A DNA stretch of 64,000 nt from Megamonas sp. UBA1796 (lineage in GTDB: Bacteria > Bacillota > Negativicutes > Selenomonadales > Selenomonadaceae): positions 62,001-126,000 of the forward strand of contig DCFU01000016.1 of assembly GCA_002319795.1 (NCBI GenBank), in the 5' to 3' direction. Under the pieces are notes generated by a model. That model searched no databases, had not been told where the DNA came from, and saw only the letters and a program-made list of their open reading frames with translations. Shown piece after piece: positions 27,841 to 36,305 of the stretch. The first letter of the stretch is position 1. Each line of letters opens with the position of its first letter. A program made the position numbers and the translations under genes.

Positions 27841-27870
27841 AATACAATCGTCCTGTAGCCCCATTGTATT
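27838..27870 (-). terminator. Possible terminator of the chemoreceptor gene
   Basis: Minus-strand 8-bp stem AATACAAT/ATTGTATT with a 14-nt loop, ending in five T. It lies 27 bp after the stop codon. The stem is AT-rich, so strength is doubtful. Confidence 0.5.
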
Positions 27871-27896
27871 TATTTTCCTGCATAAAAAACATGGGA

Positions 27897-29612
27897 TCAA
27901 AATCTGAACTGATGCAGTGCCAGCTGTTGATCCTGCGCTAACTTGGCAAGTGCATCACTGGCCGAAGCAATCTCCTCAGCCGACGCCGACTGTTCTTCTG
28001 TAGCTGCTGAAGCCGATTGCATCTCGTTGGCTACTTTTTTACCCTGCCCATCTACTTCCTCTACATTCTTTGCTATCCGTTCTGCATCGCACGAAACCAA
28101 ATTTATTGCTTCTGTCATAGCTCTGACATGCTCCGTGCCATTATTTACAAGTTCCATTATTTGGTTAAACGTATCCTTTAGTTCCCCGACTGAGCGCATG
28201 CCTTCTACAACAGCCGTACGTCCGTCCCCCATAGCAACTACGGCTTTTGCTGTATCCGATTGAATCCCGTTGATAAGATCTGCTATTTCTTTCGCAGCTC
28301 CACTCGATTCTTCTGCCAGTTTTCTGACTTCCTCAGCAACCACAGCAAATCCCCGGCCATGCTCACCAGCACGCGCCGCTTCGATAGCGGCGTTCAAAGC
28401 CAGTAGATTGGTCTGCGCCGCAATACTGGAAATTGTTTCTATGATTTGCCCGATTTCACCCGAACGTTGTCCAAGTTTATCCACCAACACTGCTGACTTC
28501 TTCACTACATCCTCTACATTTTTTATTTTACCAACCGATACATGGATTGTATTGCTGCCCAAAGCAGCCTTTTCTGCAGCCATAGAAGAATTTTCTGATA
28601 CTCTCGTCGATTTATTCCGCATATTATCAAGCGATGCAGTAACCTCTTCTATAGATTTGGTACTATCCGTAACTGCCGCTTGTTGCTGCTCAACGATACC
28701 TGCCGTCTCGGTCACCGACTCGGCAACCTGTGTAGCCGCTTGCGCTGATTGTGTCGCGCTCGCGGTAAGCTCTTCCGAAGCCGCAGCAATCTGCTCCGTT
28801 TCTGTACTGATCTGCTTCAGCAATTTATTGAGCTTTGTCCGCATATCAGCCAATACATCCGCCATATCGCCAAACTCATCCTTGCGGCTGACTGCCTGCT
28901 GTTCATTACGGAAATCTCCGTCGCGCAGTTTTGCGCACTCTGCAGTCAATCGTTGCAGCGGTGCAGTAATTCCCCGTACGTTCCAAAGACCAAGCAACAC
29001 TAAGATCAATAACGATATAGCCGCAGTAACAAGAATGGTTCTTATTGCTGAAGCCTGATTGGCAATGTTTTCTTTATTGACCTCCATCGCATAATCATTC
29101 GCCTGCTGCTCCAGATTTTCCAAGTCAACACGCATATTTCCCAAAGCTTTCTGTCCATTGCCTTTATAAAGAGCAATCGCCTCATTCCGATTCCCATTCT
29201 TGGTCAGGGAAATCACTTCTTGTGATACCTGTTTAAATTCCTGCCAGTCCGTCTTCGTCTGAGACAATTTTTCCTTTGCAGAAGTTTCTGTTACAAGGCT
29301 TTCATAAACATTCCAGCTCTTTTCATATTGCTCTATCGAATCCTGCATGGCTTTCTCGTTTGCTCCGATTGAGGTTGTATCCTGCATCATAGCAATCTCT
29401 GCCATTTTCGTCTGCATTCTGCAGGCATCAACATGTATTTCACCCAAAAGACTCACCTGACGCATACGATTTGAATACATGTCATCCATATCGCTTCCAG
29501 CCTTACTCAAAGATATATAACCCCGCGTTCCGACTACAGCCAGTGCAATAGCCGCAATTACAACCAACAGCATAAGTTTGTAAACAACCTTAACGTCCTT
29601 TAGTCCCATCAT
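27897..29612 (-). CDS. Methyl-accepting chemotaxis protein
   Basis: Membrane chemoreceptor of 571 residues. There is a membrane helix near 10-28 and a periplasmic/extracellular four-helix-bundle sensor of about 160 residues. A second membrane helix lies near 190-210, then a HAMP domain. The cytoplasmic signalling domain carries the hairpin tip sequence IAAQTNLLALNAAIEAARAG. The ligand cannot be inferred. No CheA/CheW genes are in the window. The gene stands alone, with about 285 bp of AT-rich DNA upstream. Confidence 0.95.
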   Translation of the reverse strand: MMGLKDVKVVYKLMLLVVIAAIALAVVGTRGYISLSKAGSDMDDMYSNRMRQVSLLGEIHVDACRMQTKMAEIAMMQDTTSIGANEKAMQDSIEQYEKSWNVYESLVTETSAKEKLSQTKTDWQEFKQVSQEVISLTKNGNRNEAIALYKGNGQKALGNMRVDLENLEQQANDYAMEVNKENIANQASAIRTILVTAAISLLILVLLGLWNVRGITAPLQRLTAECAKLRDGDFRNEQQAVSRKDEFGDMADVLADMRTKLNKLLKQISTETEQIAAASEELTASATQSAQAATQVAESVTETAGIVEQQQAAVTDSTKSIEEVTASLDNMRNKSTRVSENSSMAAEKAALGSNTIHVSVGKIKNVEDVVKKSAVLVDKLGQRSGEIGQIIETISSIAAQTNLLALNAAIEAARAGEHGRGFAVVAEEVRKLAEESSGAAKEIADLINGIQSDTAKAVVAMGDGRTAVVEGMRSVGELKDTFNQIMELVNNGTEHVRAMTEAINLVSCDAERIAKNVEEVDGQGKKVANEMQSASAATEEQSASAEEIASASDALAKLAQDQQLALHQFRF

Positions 29613-29898
29613 TTTTTATTTCCCCTTATATTATAATGTGATTTATGTATTATATAACAGTATGAGAATTTATTTAACCTGTTATTTAGTAACAAAGTTG
29701 ATGTTTTTAAGGACTAAAGGTCTGTATATTTGCTATAATATGCCATTTTTAATCAAATTTTATAAAACTTTTTACCTATAAACTTTTTTAATTTTCAAAT
29801 AATCCATACCATTAAAAAATATATAAACTCCTTATTTTATATGCATTACAACAGTTTTATCCTATTATTTTTACTGATAGTCCATCATATATATAAAA
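29613..29898. other. AT-rich intergenic region upstream of the chemoreceptor
   Basis: About 286 bp of very AT-rich DNA. On the minus strand TATAAT elements occur near 29660 and 29640, without convincing -35 partners. I see no sigma-28-type motif and no long ORF. Confidence 0.5.
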
Positions 29899-29933
29899 CA
29901 AAAAAATCAAGCGGCTGAATTCATCCAGCCGCT
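29899..29933 (-). terminator. Intrinsic terminator after the small-ORF unit
   Basis: Minus-strand 8-bp stem AGCGGCTG/CAGCCGCT with an 8-nt loop, followed by TGATTTTTTTG. It lies 36 bp after the stop of the 26-residue ORF. Confidence 0.85.
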
Positions 29934-29968
29934 CTGACCTTAAATACTTATGCAACAGCATCTATACT

Positions 29969-30049
29969 TTACTTTTTTACTTCATAAAGAAGGCCCATAA
30001 AATCGAAAGTACTCTGTTGGCTGCAATCTGCTATGAATTCTGTTTGCAT
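29969..30049 (-). CDS. Small ORF of 26 residues, unknown
   Basis: Encodes a peptide beginning MQTEFIADCSQQSTFDFMGL and ending VKK, with one cysteine and a mildly hydrophobic C-terminal half. A strong AAGGAG ribosome site sits nine bases before the ATG, and a strong terminator follows the stop. I do not recognise the peptide. The intact expression signals are the main support. It might be a short regulatory or secreted peptide, or the last piece of a decayed gene. Confidence 0.45.
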   Translation of the reverse strand: MQTEFIADCSQQSTFDFMGLLYEVKK

Positions 30050-30062
30050 AAGATTCATCTCC

Positions 30063-30266
30063 TTAATTATTCTCGAGATGTTCCATGGTTTGTTGTACCA
30101 GAGAAAGTACATACGGCGCTGACAGCCTTATCTGCCTGACTCCCCAGCTGTCGGTTAATTCCTCCGGTTTGCACATCAAGGTCCGGTATCTGTCAATGCC
30201 TCCAGCTGGAACATCAACTGTTCCTTATTAATGAAAGAAAACCTTCACCGTCTCAACTTTTTCCAT
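30063..30266 (-). pseudogene. Degenerate or short ORF region upstream of the 26-aa ORF
   Basis: From an ATG at 30266 (preceded by AGAGGG) the frame encodes MEKVETVKVFFH, then two stop codons. It then stays open to 30063, giving a 37-residue ORF (ATG at 30176) that ends MEHLENN. An overlapping frame around 30195-30240 also reads like protein (KEQLMFQLEALTDTG). The pattern fits a small helical protein gene broken by frameshifts, but short independent ORFs cannot be excluded. No family was recognised. Confidence 0.35.
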
Positions 30267-30299
30267 AACCCTCTTCCCTTATTAATTGTGAATTATTTC

Positions 30300-30335
30300 A
30301 TTCATAATATTAAATTCATAATAGTTTTATTCATA
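30300..30335. repeat. Three direct repeats ATTCATA with 14-15 bp period
   Basis: ATTCATA occurs at 30300-30306, 30314-30320 and 30329-30335, upstream of the small-ORF unit (read on the minus strand as TATGAAT). The regular spacing of about one and a half helical turns suggests a binding-site array, but the region is AT-rich and chance is possible. Confidence 0.4.
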
Positions 30336-30343
30336 AAGCAATA

Positions 30344-30386
30344 AATAAAAAGGCACTCTATTCAAGCCTACGAATAAAGTACCTTT
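30344..30386 (-). terminator. Terminator of the nucleoside-gate gene pair
   Basis: Minus-strand 15-bp stem AAAGGTACTTTATTC/GAATAGAGTGCCTTT with two G-T pairs and an 8-nt loop, ending in a T-rich tail. On the plus strand the two wobble pairs become mismatches, which gives it a direction. Confidence 0.8.
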
Positions 30387-30544
30387 ATCTTTATATTGTA
30401 TATAATAAGTTAACAGCATTACAATGTCAATGAAAAATCAGCCATTTATTCTTTTCGGTTTACAATAAATATGTCGCAAAATCAGATAAAGAGAACGTTA
30501 CCCTTTGAACGATGCTTTATTTTTTAGAATATTTGACTGTCTGT

Positions 30545-31021
30545 TCAGCTCGTATACCGTTCCACTTGCCTGCCAGACTGCAATATATGCGCCATCATAT
30601 AGGCAAATCCCCCGCCCAGGCATACACGGCTCGCTACTATAATCAGGAGGTTCGCCCCCATCCCGGAAAAAATAATGGTTTCTTCAAAAATCGCATGGCA
30701 TATCCCAACCAGGACAAATAAAACCGTTAAATCCTCTTTCGTGTATTTCTCTTCTTTCGCTACCTGAAGGATGATTCCACTGCCTGACACAATCCCAAAA
30801 ACAACTCCGATGAATACAGGCACAGCTGCAGTTCTCGGCAAACGCAGTATATCTGTCATGCCCTGCGCATGAATAGAGATAAATTCTATCCAGCCATAAC
30901 GTTTTGCCACTTCAAGCAAGATTGTCAGCGGCAGAATGATAAGCGCCAGTTTCCCTACAGTCATGCATCCAAGAAGCATACCTTCACTTAAGCTTTGTAT
31001 CCATATCATATGTTTACCCAT
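30545..31021 (-). CDS. Nucleoside-recognition (gate) membrane protein, SpmB-like
   Basis: A 158-residue membrane protein with four to five hydrophobic segments and the conserved core GVVFGIVSGSGIILQVAKE followed by GICHAIFEETIIFSGMGAN. Gate-domain proteins of this kind come as SpmA/SpmB pairs in spore formers or as halves of nucleoside-type transporters. It starts 3 bp after its partner gene. Substrate is unknown. Sporulation should not be inferred from this pair alone. Confidence 0.8.
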   Translation of the reverse strand: MGKHMIWIQSLSEGMLLGCMTVGKLALIILPLTILLEVAKRYGWIEFISIHAQGMTDILRLPRTAAVPVFIGVVFGIVSGSGIILQVAKEEKYTKEDLTVLFVLVGICHAIFEETIIFSGMGANLLIIVASRVCLGGGFAYMMAHILQSGRQVERYTS

Positions 31022-31024
31022 CCT

Positions 31025-31444
31025 CTACATCCAAAATATATGAATCAGTCCGCCTACCAGAACAGCTCCTATAAAGCGCAAAGTGAAAATCAGCAACCCA
31101 CTACCGCCGGCTTCGGTTATCACAGCTGTTTCCATAAATGCACTATGACACATTGCTATCATTGCACTCAGAATTGTTGCCTCCTTCACCGTCAAAGATA
31201 ATGCAGCCATCGCCCCTATTCCGGCATAAATACTGGCAAATATTCCTATAGCAAATGCGACTGCGGCTTGTCCCGGAAGCCCCACGATCTTCATCAGCGG
31301 TGCGAATATATCGCCTATTGGCTGTAGTATGCCCAATGTTTGCAAAAGAACCACAAAGATGGTTGATGGAATAACCACTTTTGCCAATCTTAAGACCGAT
31401 ATCATCCCTTTATACAATCCTGTCAGCAATAAATCAATCAGCAA
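31025..31444 (-). CDS. Nucleoside-recognition (gate) membrane protein, SpmA-like
   Basis: A 139-residue membrane protein with a gate-domain core: VVIPSTIFVVLLQTLGIL, then GIFASIYAGIGAMAALSL and MCHSAFMETAVITEAGGS. The start is TTG at 31444 with GAGGAG eight bases upstream. Together with the next gene it forms a split two-protein gate unit. A LysR regulator gene lies directly upstream on the same strand. Confidence 0.8.
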   Translation of the reverse strand: MLIDLLLTGLYKGMISVLRLAKVVIPSTIFVVLLQTLGILQPIGDIFAPLMKIVGLPGQAAVAFAIGIFASIYAGIGAMAALSLTVKEATILSAMIAMCHSAFMETAVITEAGGSGLLIFTLRFIGAVLVGGLIHIFWM

Positions 31445-31469
31445 TGCCAGCGCTCCTCATATATAATTT

Positions 31470-31494
31470 TTCCAAACCATTCATGGATTTGGAA
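31470..31494. repeat. Near-palindrome upstream of the gate genes
   Basis: TTCCAAA/TTTGGAA arms surround CCA/TGG with one unpaired T. It lies between a TATAAT (minus strand, around 31500) and the ribosome site of the first gate gene. It could be a regulator-binding site or a leader hairpin. Confidence 0.4.
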
Positions 31495-31559
31495 TCATTA
31501 TATAACATAAGTCAGACAAAGCATAAATCACGCTTGTTTATCATATCGATAAAATAATT

Positions 31560-32462
31560 TTATTTTGCAGTTGCCAGATATTCAAGCAATTGATTTTCTA
31601 CTTTTGCATGCTTCGCAAACATCGACAGCAATGCACGCATAGCAGGGTTGATTTTCTTATGCCGGTGAAACGCGACCGACATATCAAACGCAAATGCAGG
31701 TGCATCCGAAATTTCCACCAAGGTCGCATCATCCAGGCATCTTTTCACTAAGACATAAGGCAGTATACTCGTTCCCATGCCATCCAATACCGCTTGTTTT
31801 ATGGCCTCAGCATCACTGTATTCCACAACCGTATGCAACCGTCCATAATCTATAGCTTCTTCGATTTTATTTCTATAAACGCACCCCGGATGAAAACTGA
31901 TGAACGGATAATCTTTGGCATGCCGATGCTTATTCTTTCCCCTGACCAAACTGGCTGCAGCTACCCATACTAATTTTTCCTTCGCTATGGCAAACTGGGC
32001 AATTCGGCTATCATGTATCTCACTATGCACAATGACGATATCAAACGTATCATCCAGCAATCCCCGTAACGTGATGGGAAGATTCGTACAAATATCAACA
32101 ACAACTGCAGTATTATTTTCCGTTTTCTGAAAATCAAGCAATATAGGCGATAACAAATAACTTGCCGCAGCCGTAGCTGCTCCTATCCTTATTGTTTTAT
32201 TGGTTGCAAACACCCTCATAGTCCTGGCGATTTCATCATATTGGGATAAGAACGTTCCCAGCTGTTCAAGCAGCGCGCGGCCGGCATCGGTAATATATAA
32301 TTTTTTTCCTATACGCTCAAACAAAAGCACGCCATACTCTTCTTCCAAGGCTTGAATTTGAGCCGTAACCGCCGGCTGTGTAAAATTCAGTTTTTCAGCC
32401 GCTTGCGTAATATTATTCAATTGAGCTACTAAAGAGAAAGTTTGAAATACTTGTATATCCAT
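31560..32462 (-). CDS. LysR family transcriptional regulator
   Basis: A 300-residue regulator. The N-terminal winged helix (1-60) reads VAQLNNITQAAEKLNFTQPAVTAQ, followed by a type 2 periplasmic-binding-like effector domain. It lies directly upstream of the two gate genes on the same strand with a 115-bp gap, so those genes are plausible targets; LysR genes more often sit divergent from their targets. The effector is unknown. Confidence 0.92.
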   Translation of the reverse strand: MDIQVFQTFSLVAQLNNITQAAEKLNFTQPAVTAQIQALEEEYGVLLFERIGKKLYITDAGRALLEQLGTFLSQYDEIARTMRVFATNKTIRIGAATAAASYLLSPILLDFQKTENNTAVVVDICTNLPITLRGLLDDTFDIVIVHSEIHDSRIAQFAIAKEKLVWVAAASLVRGKNKHRHAKDYPFISFHPGCVYRNKIEEAIDYGRLHTVVEYSDAEAIKQAVLDGMGTSILPYVLVKRCLDDATLVEISDAPAFAFDMSVAFHRHKKINPAMRALLSMFAKHAKVENQLLEYLATAK

Positions 32463-32619
32463 TTTTCAAGCCCCTTATATTCAAATTTCGCTGCTCGATA
32501 TATGTTTCTATAGTGACCACGTCTTCGGGATTCGATACAGCTGCAATTCCGGAAAGTCTGCAGCTAGTGGCGGATTTTATTATAGATATCTACGTTTTTA
32601 CCCTTTTCTATCCTAACAC

Positions 32620-32663
32620 AAAACCCGGTTCGTGATAATTTTTTTCATCACAAACCGGGTTTT
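32620..32663 (-). terminator. Terminator of the sia operon
   Basis: A long inverted repeat with arms AAAACCCGGTT and AACCGGGTTTT extended by GTGAT/ATCAC, around an 11-nt AT-rich loop. It lies about 80 bp after the siaD stop. The minus-strand tail is TTTTGTGTT; the stem would also form on the plus strand. Confidence 0.65.
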
Positions 32664-32745
32664 GCACAACAAAATGCATTTTATATTATAGCATATGCCA
32701 ATGAATACCGGACAGCGCCTGCGAACCGTTTCAAAATTACCCGGC

Positions 32746-33459
32746 TCATACATACAGCTTAAAACAATTGCGTCCGGCAGCTTTGGCCTTATACAGAGCC
32801 TGATCGGCCTCATCCAACAATGTATTCGGTTTGACATCCGAAGTTGGGCACCGGCAGGCAATTCCCACAGAAATCGTCACCCTCTGCCCAAAAGGAGAAG
32901 CGCTATGTTCCATACAGAGATTCTCAATATTTTGGAGCAGCCGTTTTGCCACATCTATAGCAGCCTCAGCATCGGAATGCGGCAACAGGATTACAAACTC
33001 CTCACCGCCGAAACGCGCCACAAAATCCTCTGGATGCCCGACTGCGCGTTGAAATTCTGCTGCTACGGCTTTCAAACACTCGTCTCCCTGCAAATGACCA
33101 TACGTATCATTATATTTTTTAAAATAATCAATATCAATCATCAACAATGAAAGAATATCCTTTTCCTCAACTGCCTGCTGCCATGTATGAAGAAAAATCT
33201 CCCGAAAATATCGGCGATTGTAAAGCTCTGTCAGGCCATCAATGCGCGATACCTTACCAAGTTCTTCCGATAAAGTTTTGAGCTCTGCCTGGGTCAAGTC
33301 AGCAACGTTTACCAATGTTTTCATCTGTTTGAGAAGTTTTCTATACTCCTCATAAAGTTCTCTATATACATCCAGAGAAAAGCATTGTTGGCTCATGAGC
33401 AATCCTTCCGCCCTTTTTAAAACCGCCTCTTCTTCCAAATACAAGCTTCTTATGTTCAT
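32746..33459 (-). CDS. siaD: Diguanylate cyclase, SiaD-like
   Basis: A 237-residue protein with a short helical N-terminus (about 1-70) and a GGDEF domain. The active-site motif is RFGGEEFVILLP (GGEEF, active form), and the metal-binding DIDYFKKYND is intact. There is no membrane segment. In Pseudomonas aeruginosa, SiaD makes c-di-GMP when bound by unphosphorylated SiaC. Here it follows siaC by 12 bp as the last gene of the four-gene set. I do not see a clear RxxD inhibitory site. Confidence 0.88.
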   Translation of the reverse strand: MNIRSLYLEEEAVLKRAEGLLMSQQCFSLDVYRELYEEYRKLLKQMKTLVNVADLTQAELKTLSEELGKVSRIDGLTELYNRRYFREIFLHTWQQAVEEKDILSLLMIDIDYFKKYNDTYGHLQGDECLKAVAAEFQRAVGHPEDFVARFGGEEFVILLPHSDAEAAIDVAKRLLQNIENLCMEHSASPFGQRVTISVGIACRCPTSDVKPNTLLDEADQALYKAKAAGRNCFKLYV

Positions 33460-33471
33460 ACCTTTTCCTCA

Positions 33472-33849
33472 CTAACAGGCTTCAATTCTGAATGAAAGCT
33501 GTTCTACTTCCTCTTTGAATTCTTCCCCACATTCAATGGATACATCGTTATCCCTATCACAAATCCAGACAACTTCTATCATTCGCCCAGTTGTTACATA
33601 TTCCTCCAGTAAATCAAATATCGTCATAAACACCTTGGATGTACTACTGTTAAAATATGCGACTTTAAACTCCAATGTTATATTATCAGCGCCTTCAGCA
33701 AAATAGCCATGCAGCCAGTCCAGCACAGGTGTATAAAATTTCACCACATTTTCCGGATAAGACTCTCCTTCCACCCGGAGCCTTCCGCTCGCAGCATCAA
33801 AGAAAATATACGGTGTTGACTTTGTTCGTTCAATTTTTAAATTATCCAT
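33472..33849 (-). CDS. siaC: SiaC family regulatory phosphoprotein (DUF1987)
   Basis: A 125-residue soluble protein with the DUF1987 pattern TPYIFFDAASGRLRVEGESY and the central YFNSSTSK. The Ser/Thr cluster at 68-70 in that motif corresponds to the SiaB-phosphorylated residue (Thr68) described for P. aeruginosa SiaC. Unphosphorylated SiaC activates the SiaD cyclase in that system. It overlaps nothing and lies 3 bp after siaB. Confidence 0.87.
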   Translation of the reverse strand: MDNLKIERTKSTPYIFFDAASGRLRVEGESYPENVVKFYTPVLDWLHGYFAEGADNITLEFKVAYFNSSTSKVFMTIFDLLEEYVTTGRMIEVVWICDRDNDVSIECGEEFKEEVEQLSFRIEAC

Positions 33850-33852
33850 ATT

Positions 33853-34428
33853 TTATCTCCCCACGACCACTTTAATGCTAAAGAAAAACCAACCATCTTC
33901 TGCGGGTTCAAATGAATATGCTATTGGTTCCGCAGCCCGCCTGGCCATTTCTATCAATCCAAGCCCGGCGCCCTTGCTGCCGGGTTCCTGCACACTGCGC
34001 CGCTGTTTTTTATACAATGCCTTTAACTCTTCTTTATCCAGCTTTTTAAGCTCATCCAACCGGCTCTCAATCATTGGGACATCCTGACTAAAAATCTTAT
34101 TGCCACAACAGACAAAAAATTTTCCTGAATTTTCCCGACCGACAATGACCATGCCAAAGCGCAGCTCATTTTCATCATCCTGTCGGACTGCCAGTTTTTC
34201 AGCTGAATAGTTCAGGATATTTTGCACCTGCTCGATGAAAATTGAAAATACAGTCAAGGCAGTTGATGTTTCTGCCTCTTCCGCAGCCAGACTCTTTCTT
34301 ACGGTATCCCCAATGCCTTCAATACTTTCCTGCGCAATCGCACCGCAATAGGTCAATAAAATATTTTTTGCTTTCAAATCCTGATAAAGCTTATACATTG
34401 CTATATCCATATTCGTCATCTCCCCCAT
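33853..34428 (-). CDS. siaB: SiaB family protein kinase (DUF6272)
   Basis: A 191-residue protein with a GHKL-type ATPase fold. The N-terminal ILLTYCGAIAQESIEGIGDTV leads to an N-box region around FIEQVQNILNYS and a G-box GSKGAGLGLIEMAR. SiaB phosphorylates SiaC and opposes the SiaA phosphatase in P. aeruginosa. It sits between siaA (8 bp gap) and siaC (3 bp gap). The assignment depends on both sequence pattern and gene order. Confidence 0.86.
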   Translation of the reverse strand: MGEMTNMDIAMYKLYQDLKAKNILLTYCGAIAQESIEGIGDTVRKSLAAEEAETSTALTVFSIFIEQVQNILNYSAEKLAVRQDDENELRFGMVIVGRENSGKFFVCCGNKIFSQDVPMIESRLDELKKLDKEELKALYKKQRRSVQEPGSKGAGLGLIEMARRAAEPIAYSFEPAEDGWFFFSIKVVVGR

Positions 34429-34436
34429 TAATAAAT

Positions 34437-36290
34437 TTATGCCTGCATCCTGAAGCCTACCACCGTCACATCATCACGCTGCTTTTCTTGGGAGGCATAT
34501 TCATGCAAGTCATTGACAATCTGCTGTCTCTGCTCATTTATCGGCAGATTTGCTACTTTATCAAGCAGTGCAAGCAGGCGCCGTTTTCCATAAGGCAGCG
34601 CACGTTCGCCTCCTGGCTGTTCGCGATAGCCATCCGTAACGATATAGAACATATCTCCCGGATGACTTGCTATAATCTGCCCGTCAAAAATCCTGTCTGA
34701 TTTTGTTGTCCGGCAGTCTACTGCCATTTTGTTTCCCTTTATTTCTAAAACCTGACTCCCGTCATACTGATAAAGTGACATACCCGCTCCGGCAAATAGT
34801 ATTTGTTGATTCTTTCTCACGAACAAAACGACCGTTTCGAAGCCATCCGCAATAAATCTTTCACTGTCGCTGGTAAAAGCCTGGTGAAATTCGCGCGCCA
34901 ACTCATTTAAAACTCTGGCGGGATCATCATGGCAAACATCTTCTGCAATATGATTAAACATCGCACTTACAGCTGTCGTCATGAGCGCCCCCGGCACACC
35001 ATGACCGGTGCAGTCCCCCACAGCCAGCAGAACACCGTCCTCGTAGCCTCGCATCCAGTAAAAATCACCGCCGACACTCTCCTTGGGTTCAAAAATCACA
35101 AAGGATTCCTTCAGATATTGCGTCAGCTCATCGGACGATGGCATAATAGCTTGCTGTATTAACTGCGCGTACTCCAAACTATCCTGAATTTCTATATTTT
35201 TTTCCTGCAGCTCGCTGGTTCTGGCAGCCACAGCATTCTCCAATTCCTTGTTCAGTTGCAATGCCCGTTTATAAGGATTAGCAATCTGGTGCGAAACAAA
35301 ATAAAAGGTCAGAATCATACAGACTAGAATTGCCAGGCAGGATAAGGCCATGTGCCATTTGATATCCGTTAAAAATTTAACACTTTCAGTACGCGGCATA
35401 CGGATAACAAGTTTCCAGTCACTATCCTTGATGCGCTTATAGGCAATATCGTAAAGTTTTGACTCTTCGTCCTTGTATTCCCGGACAAAAAACGGATTGT
35501 CAACGGCAGCGGCCTCTATGTCCGCTGCCGTTTCTGCCGGAAGATATTGTTGAACCGAACCCTCCAGATATACTGGATTTTTTGAAAGACAAATCCTTCC
35601 CGCACCATCGACAAGCCAGATATCACTTTGTTCATTATTCTCCGCATTCGCGGCAATCAGTTCATTGATAACCTTGCCCAGATTCATTCCTACCCCAGTG
35701 GCACCCAGCATTTGCCCATCCTGCGTAACAGCCGCATTAATCCAGACAAACGTATCCTTTAGATTCTTATTATAATCAATATTAATTTCGTAATTATTCT
35801 GCCTCTGTAAAAAAGAAAAAAACCACTGGTCCATGGGTTCTGTTGGTGATAAGGTATCCAACAAGCTGAATTTTTTTTCATGATAGTTCCAATAATGCAG
35901 TGTTTTGGCATTGGCTAAAAAAACGGTATCATACCCTATCTCATTTGCCAAATACTGCATGTGCAGCGTTATATAATCGCTTTCAAAATTATGCACATCA
36001 CCATCGACCAGCCAATGTTCCAGCAATGGATCATGCGCCATCAGCAGGGATGCATCGACCGCCTTATCGATTTTGCTTTCAATCACGATACCGATGTTTT
36101 CCGCCTGCATGCGAAGGTCATACCGCTTCAGTTTATCAACTGTCGCCTTGTTCATAATCATAACACTGGTTATACTCATGATTAACAAAGCCATCGCAAT
36201 TACGAGGCAGCCAGCAACCATTACGCGGATCGAATTGTGATCAAGCAACAGCCGTTCTTTTTTCCCCTCATCGCGCTTGCGAAAAATCAT
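34437..36290 (-). CDS. siaA: SiaA-like membrane sensor with PP2C/SpoIIE phosphatase domain
   Basis: A 617-residue protein from this start. One membrane helix (about 23-45) is followed by a Cache-type extracytoplasmic sensor of about 270 residues. A second membrane helix (containing LSCLAILVCMILTFYF) and a coiled-coil linker follow. The C-terminal SpoIIE phosphatase domain contains ESVGGDFYW, AVGDCTGHGVPGALM and VTDGYREQ, so the metal-binding aspartates are intact. The start at 36290 has GAGGG eight bases upstream; the ATG at 36305 overlaps a TATAAT element. In P. aeruginosa SiaA dephosphorylates SiaC. The ligand is unknown. Confidence 0.88.
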   Translation of the reverse strand: MIFRKRDEGKKERLLLDHNSIRVMVAGCLVIAMALLIMSITSVMIMNKATVDKLKRYDLRMQAENIGIVIESKIDKAVDASLLMAHDPLLEHWLVDGDVHNFESDYITLHMQYLANEIGYDTVFLANAKTLHYWNYHEKKFSLLDTLSPTEPMDQWFFSFLQRQNNYEINIDYNKNLKDTFVWINAAVTQDGQMLGATGVGMNLGKVINELIAANAENNEQSDIWLVDGAGRICLSKNPVYLEGSVQQYLPAETAADIEAAAVDNPFFVREYKDEESKLYDIAYKRIKDSDWKLVIRMPRTESVKFLTDIKWHMALSCLAILVCMILTFYFVSHQIANPYKRALQLNKELENAVAARTSELQEKNIEIQDSLEYAQLIQQAIMPSSDELTQYLKESFVIFEPKESVGGDFYWMRGYEDGVLLAVGDCTGHGVPGALMTTAVSAMFNHIAEDVCHDDPARVLNELAREFHQAFTSDSERFIADGFETVVLFVRKNQQILFAGAGMSLYQYDGSQVLEIKGNKMAVDCRTTKSDRIFDGQIIASHPGDMFYIVTDGYREQPGGERALPYGKRRLLALLDKVANLPINEQRQQIVNDLHEYASQEKQRDDVTVVGFRMQA

Positions 36291-36305
36291 CTTGAAATCC
36301 CTCAT

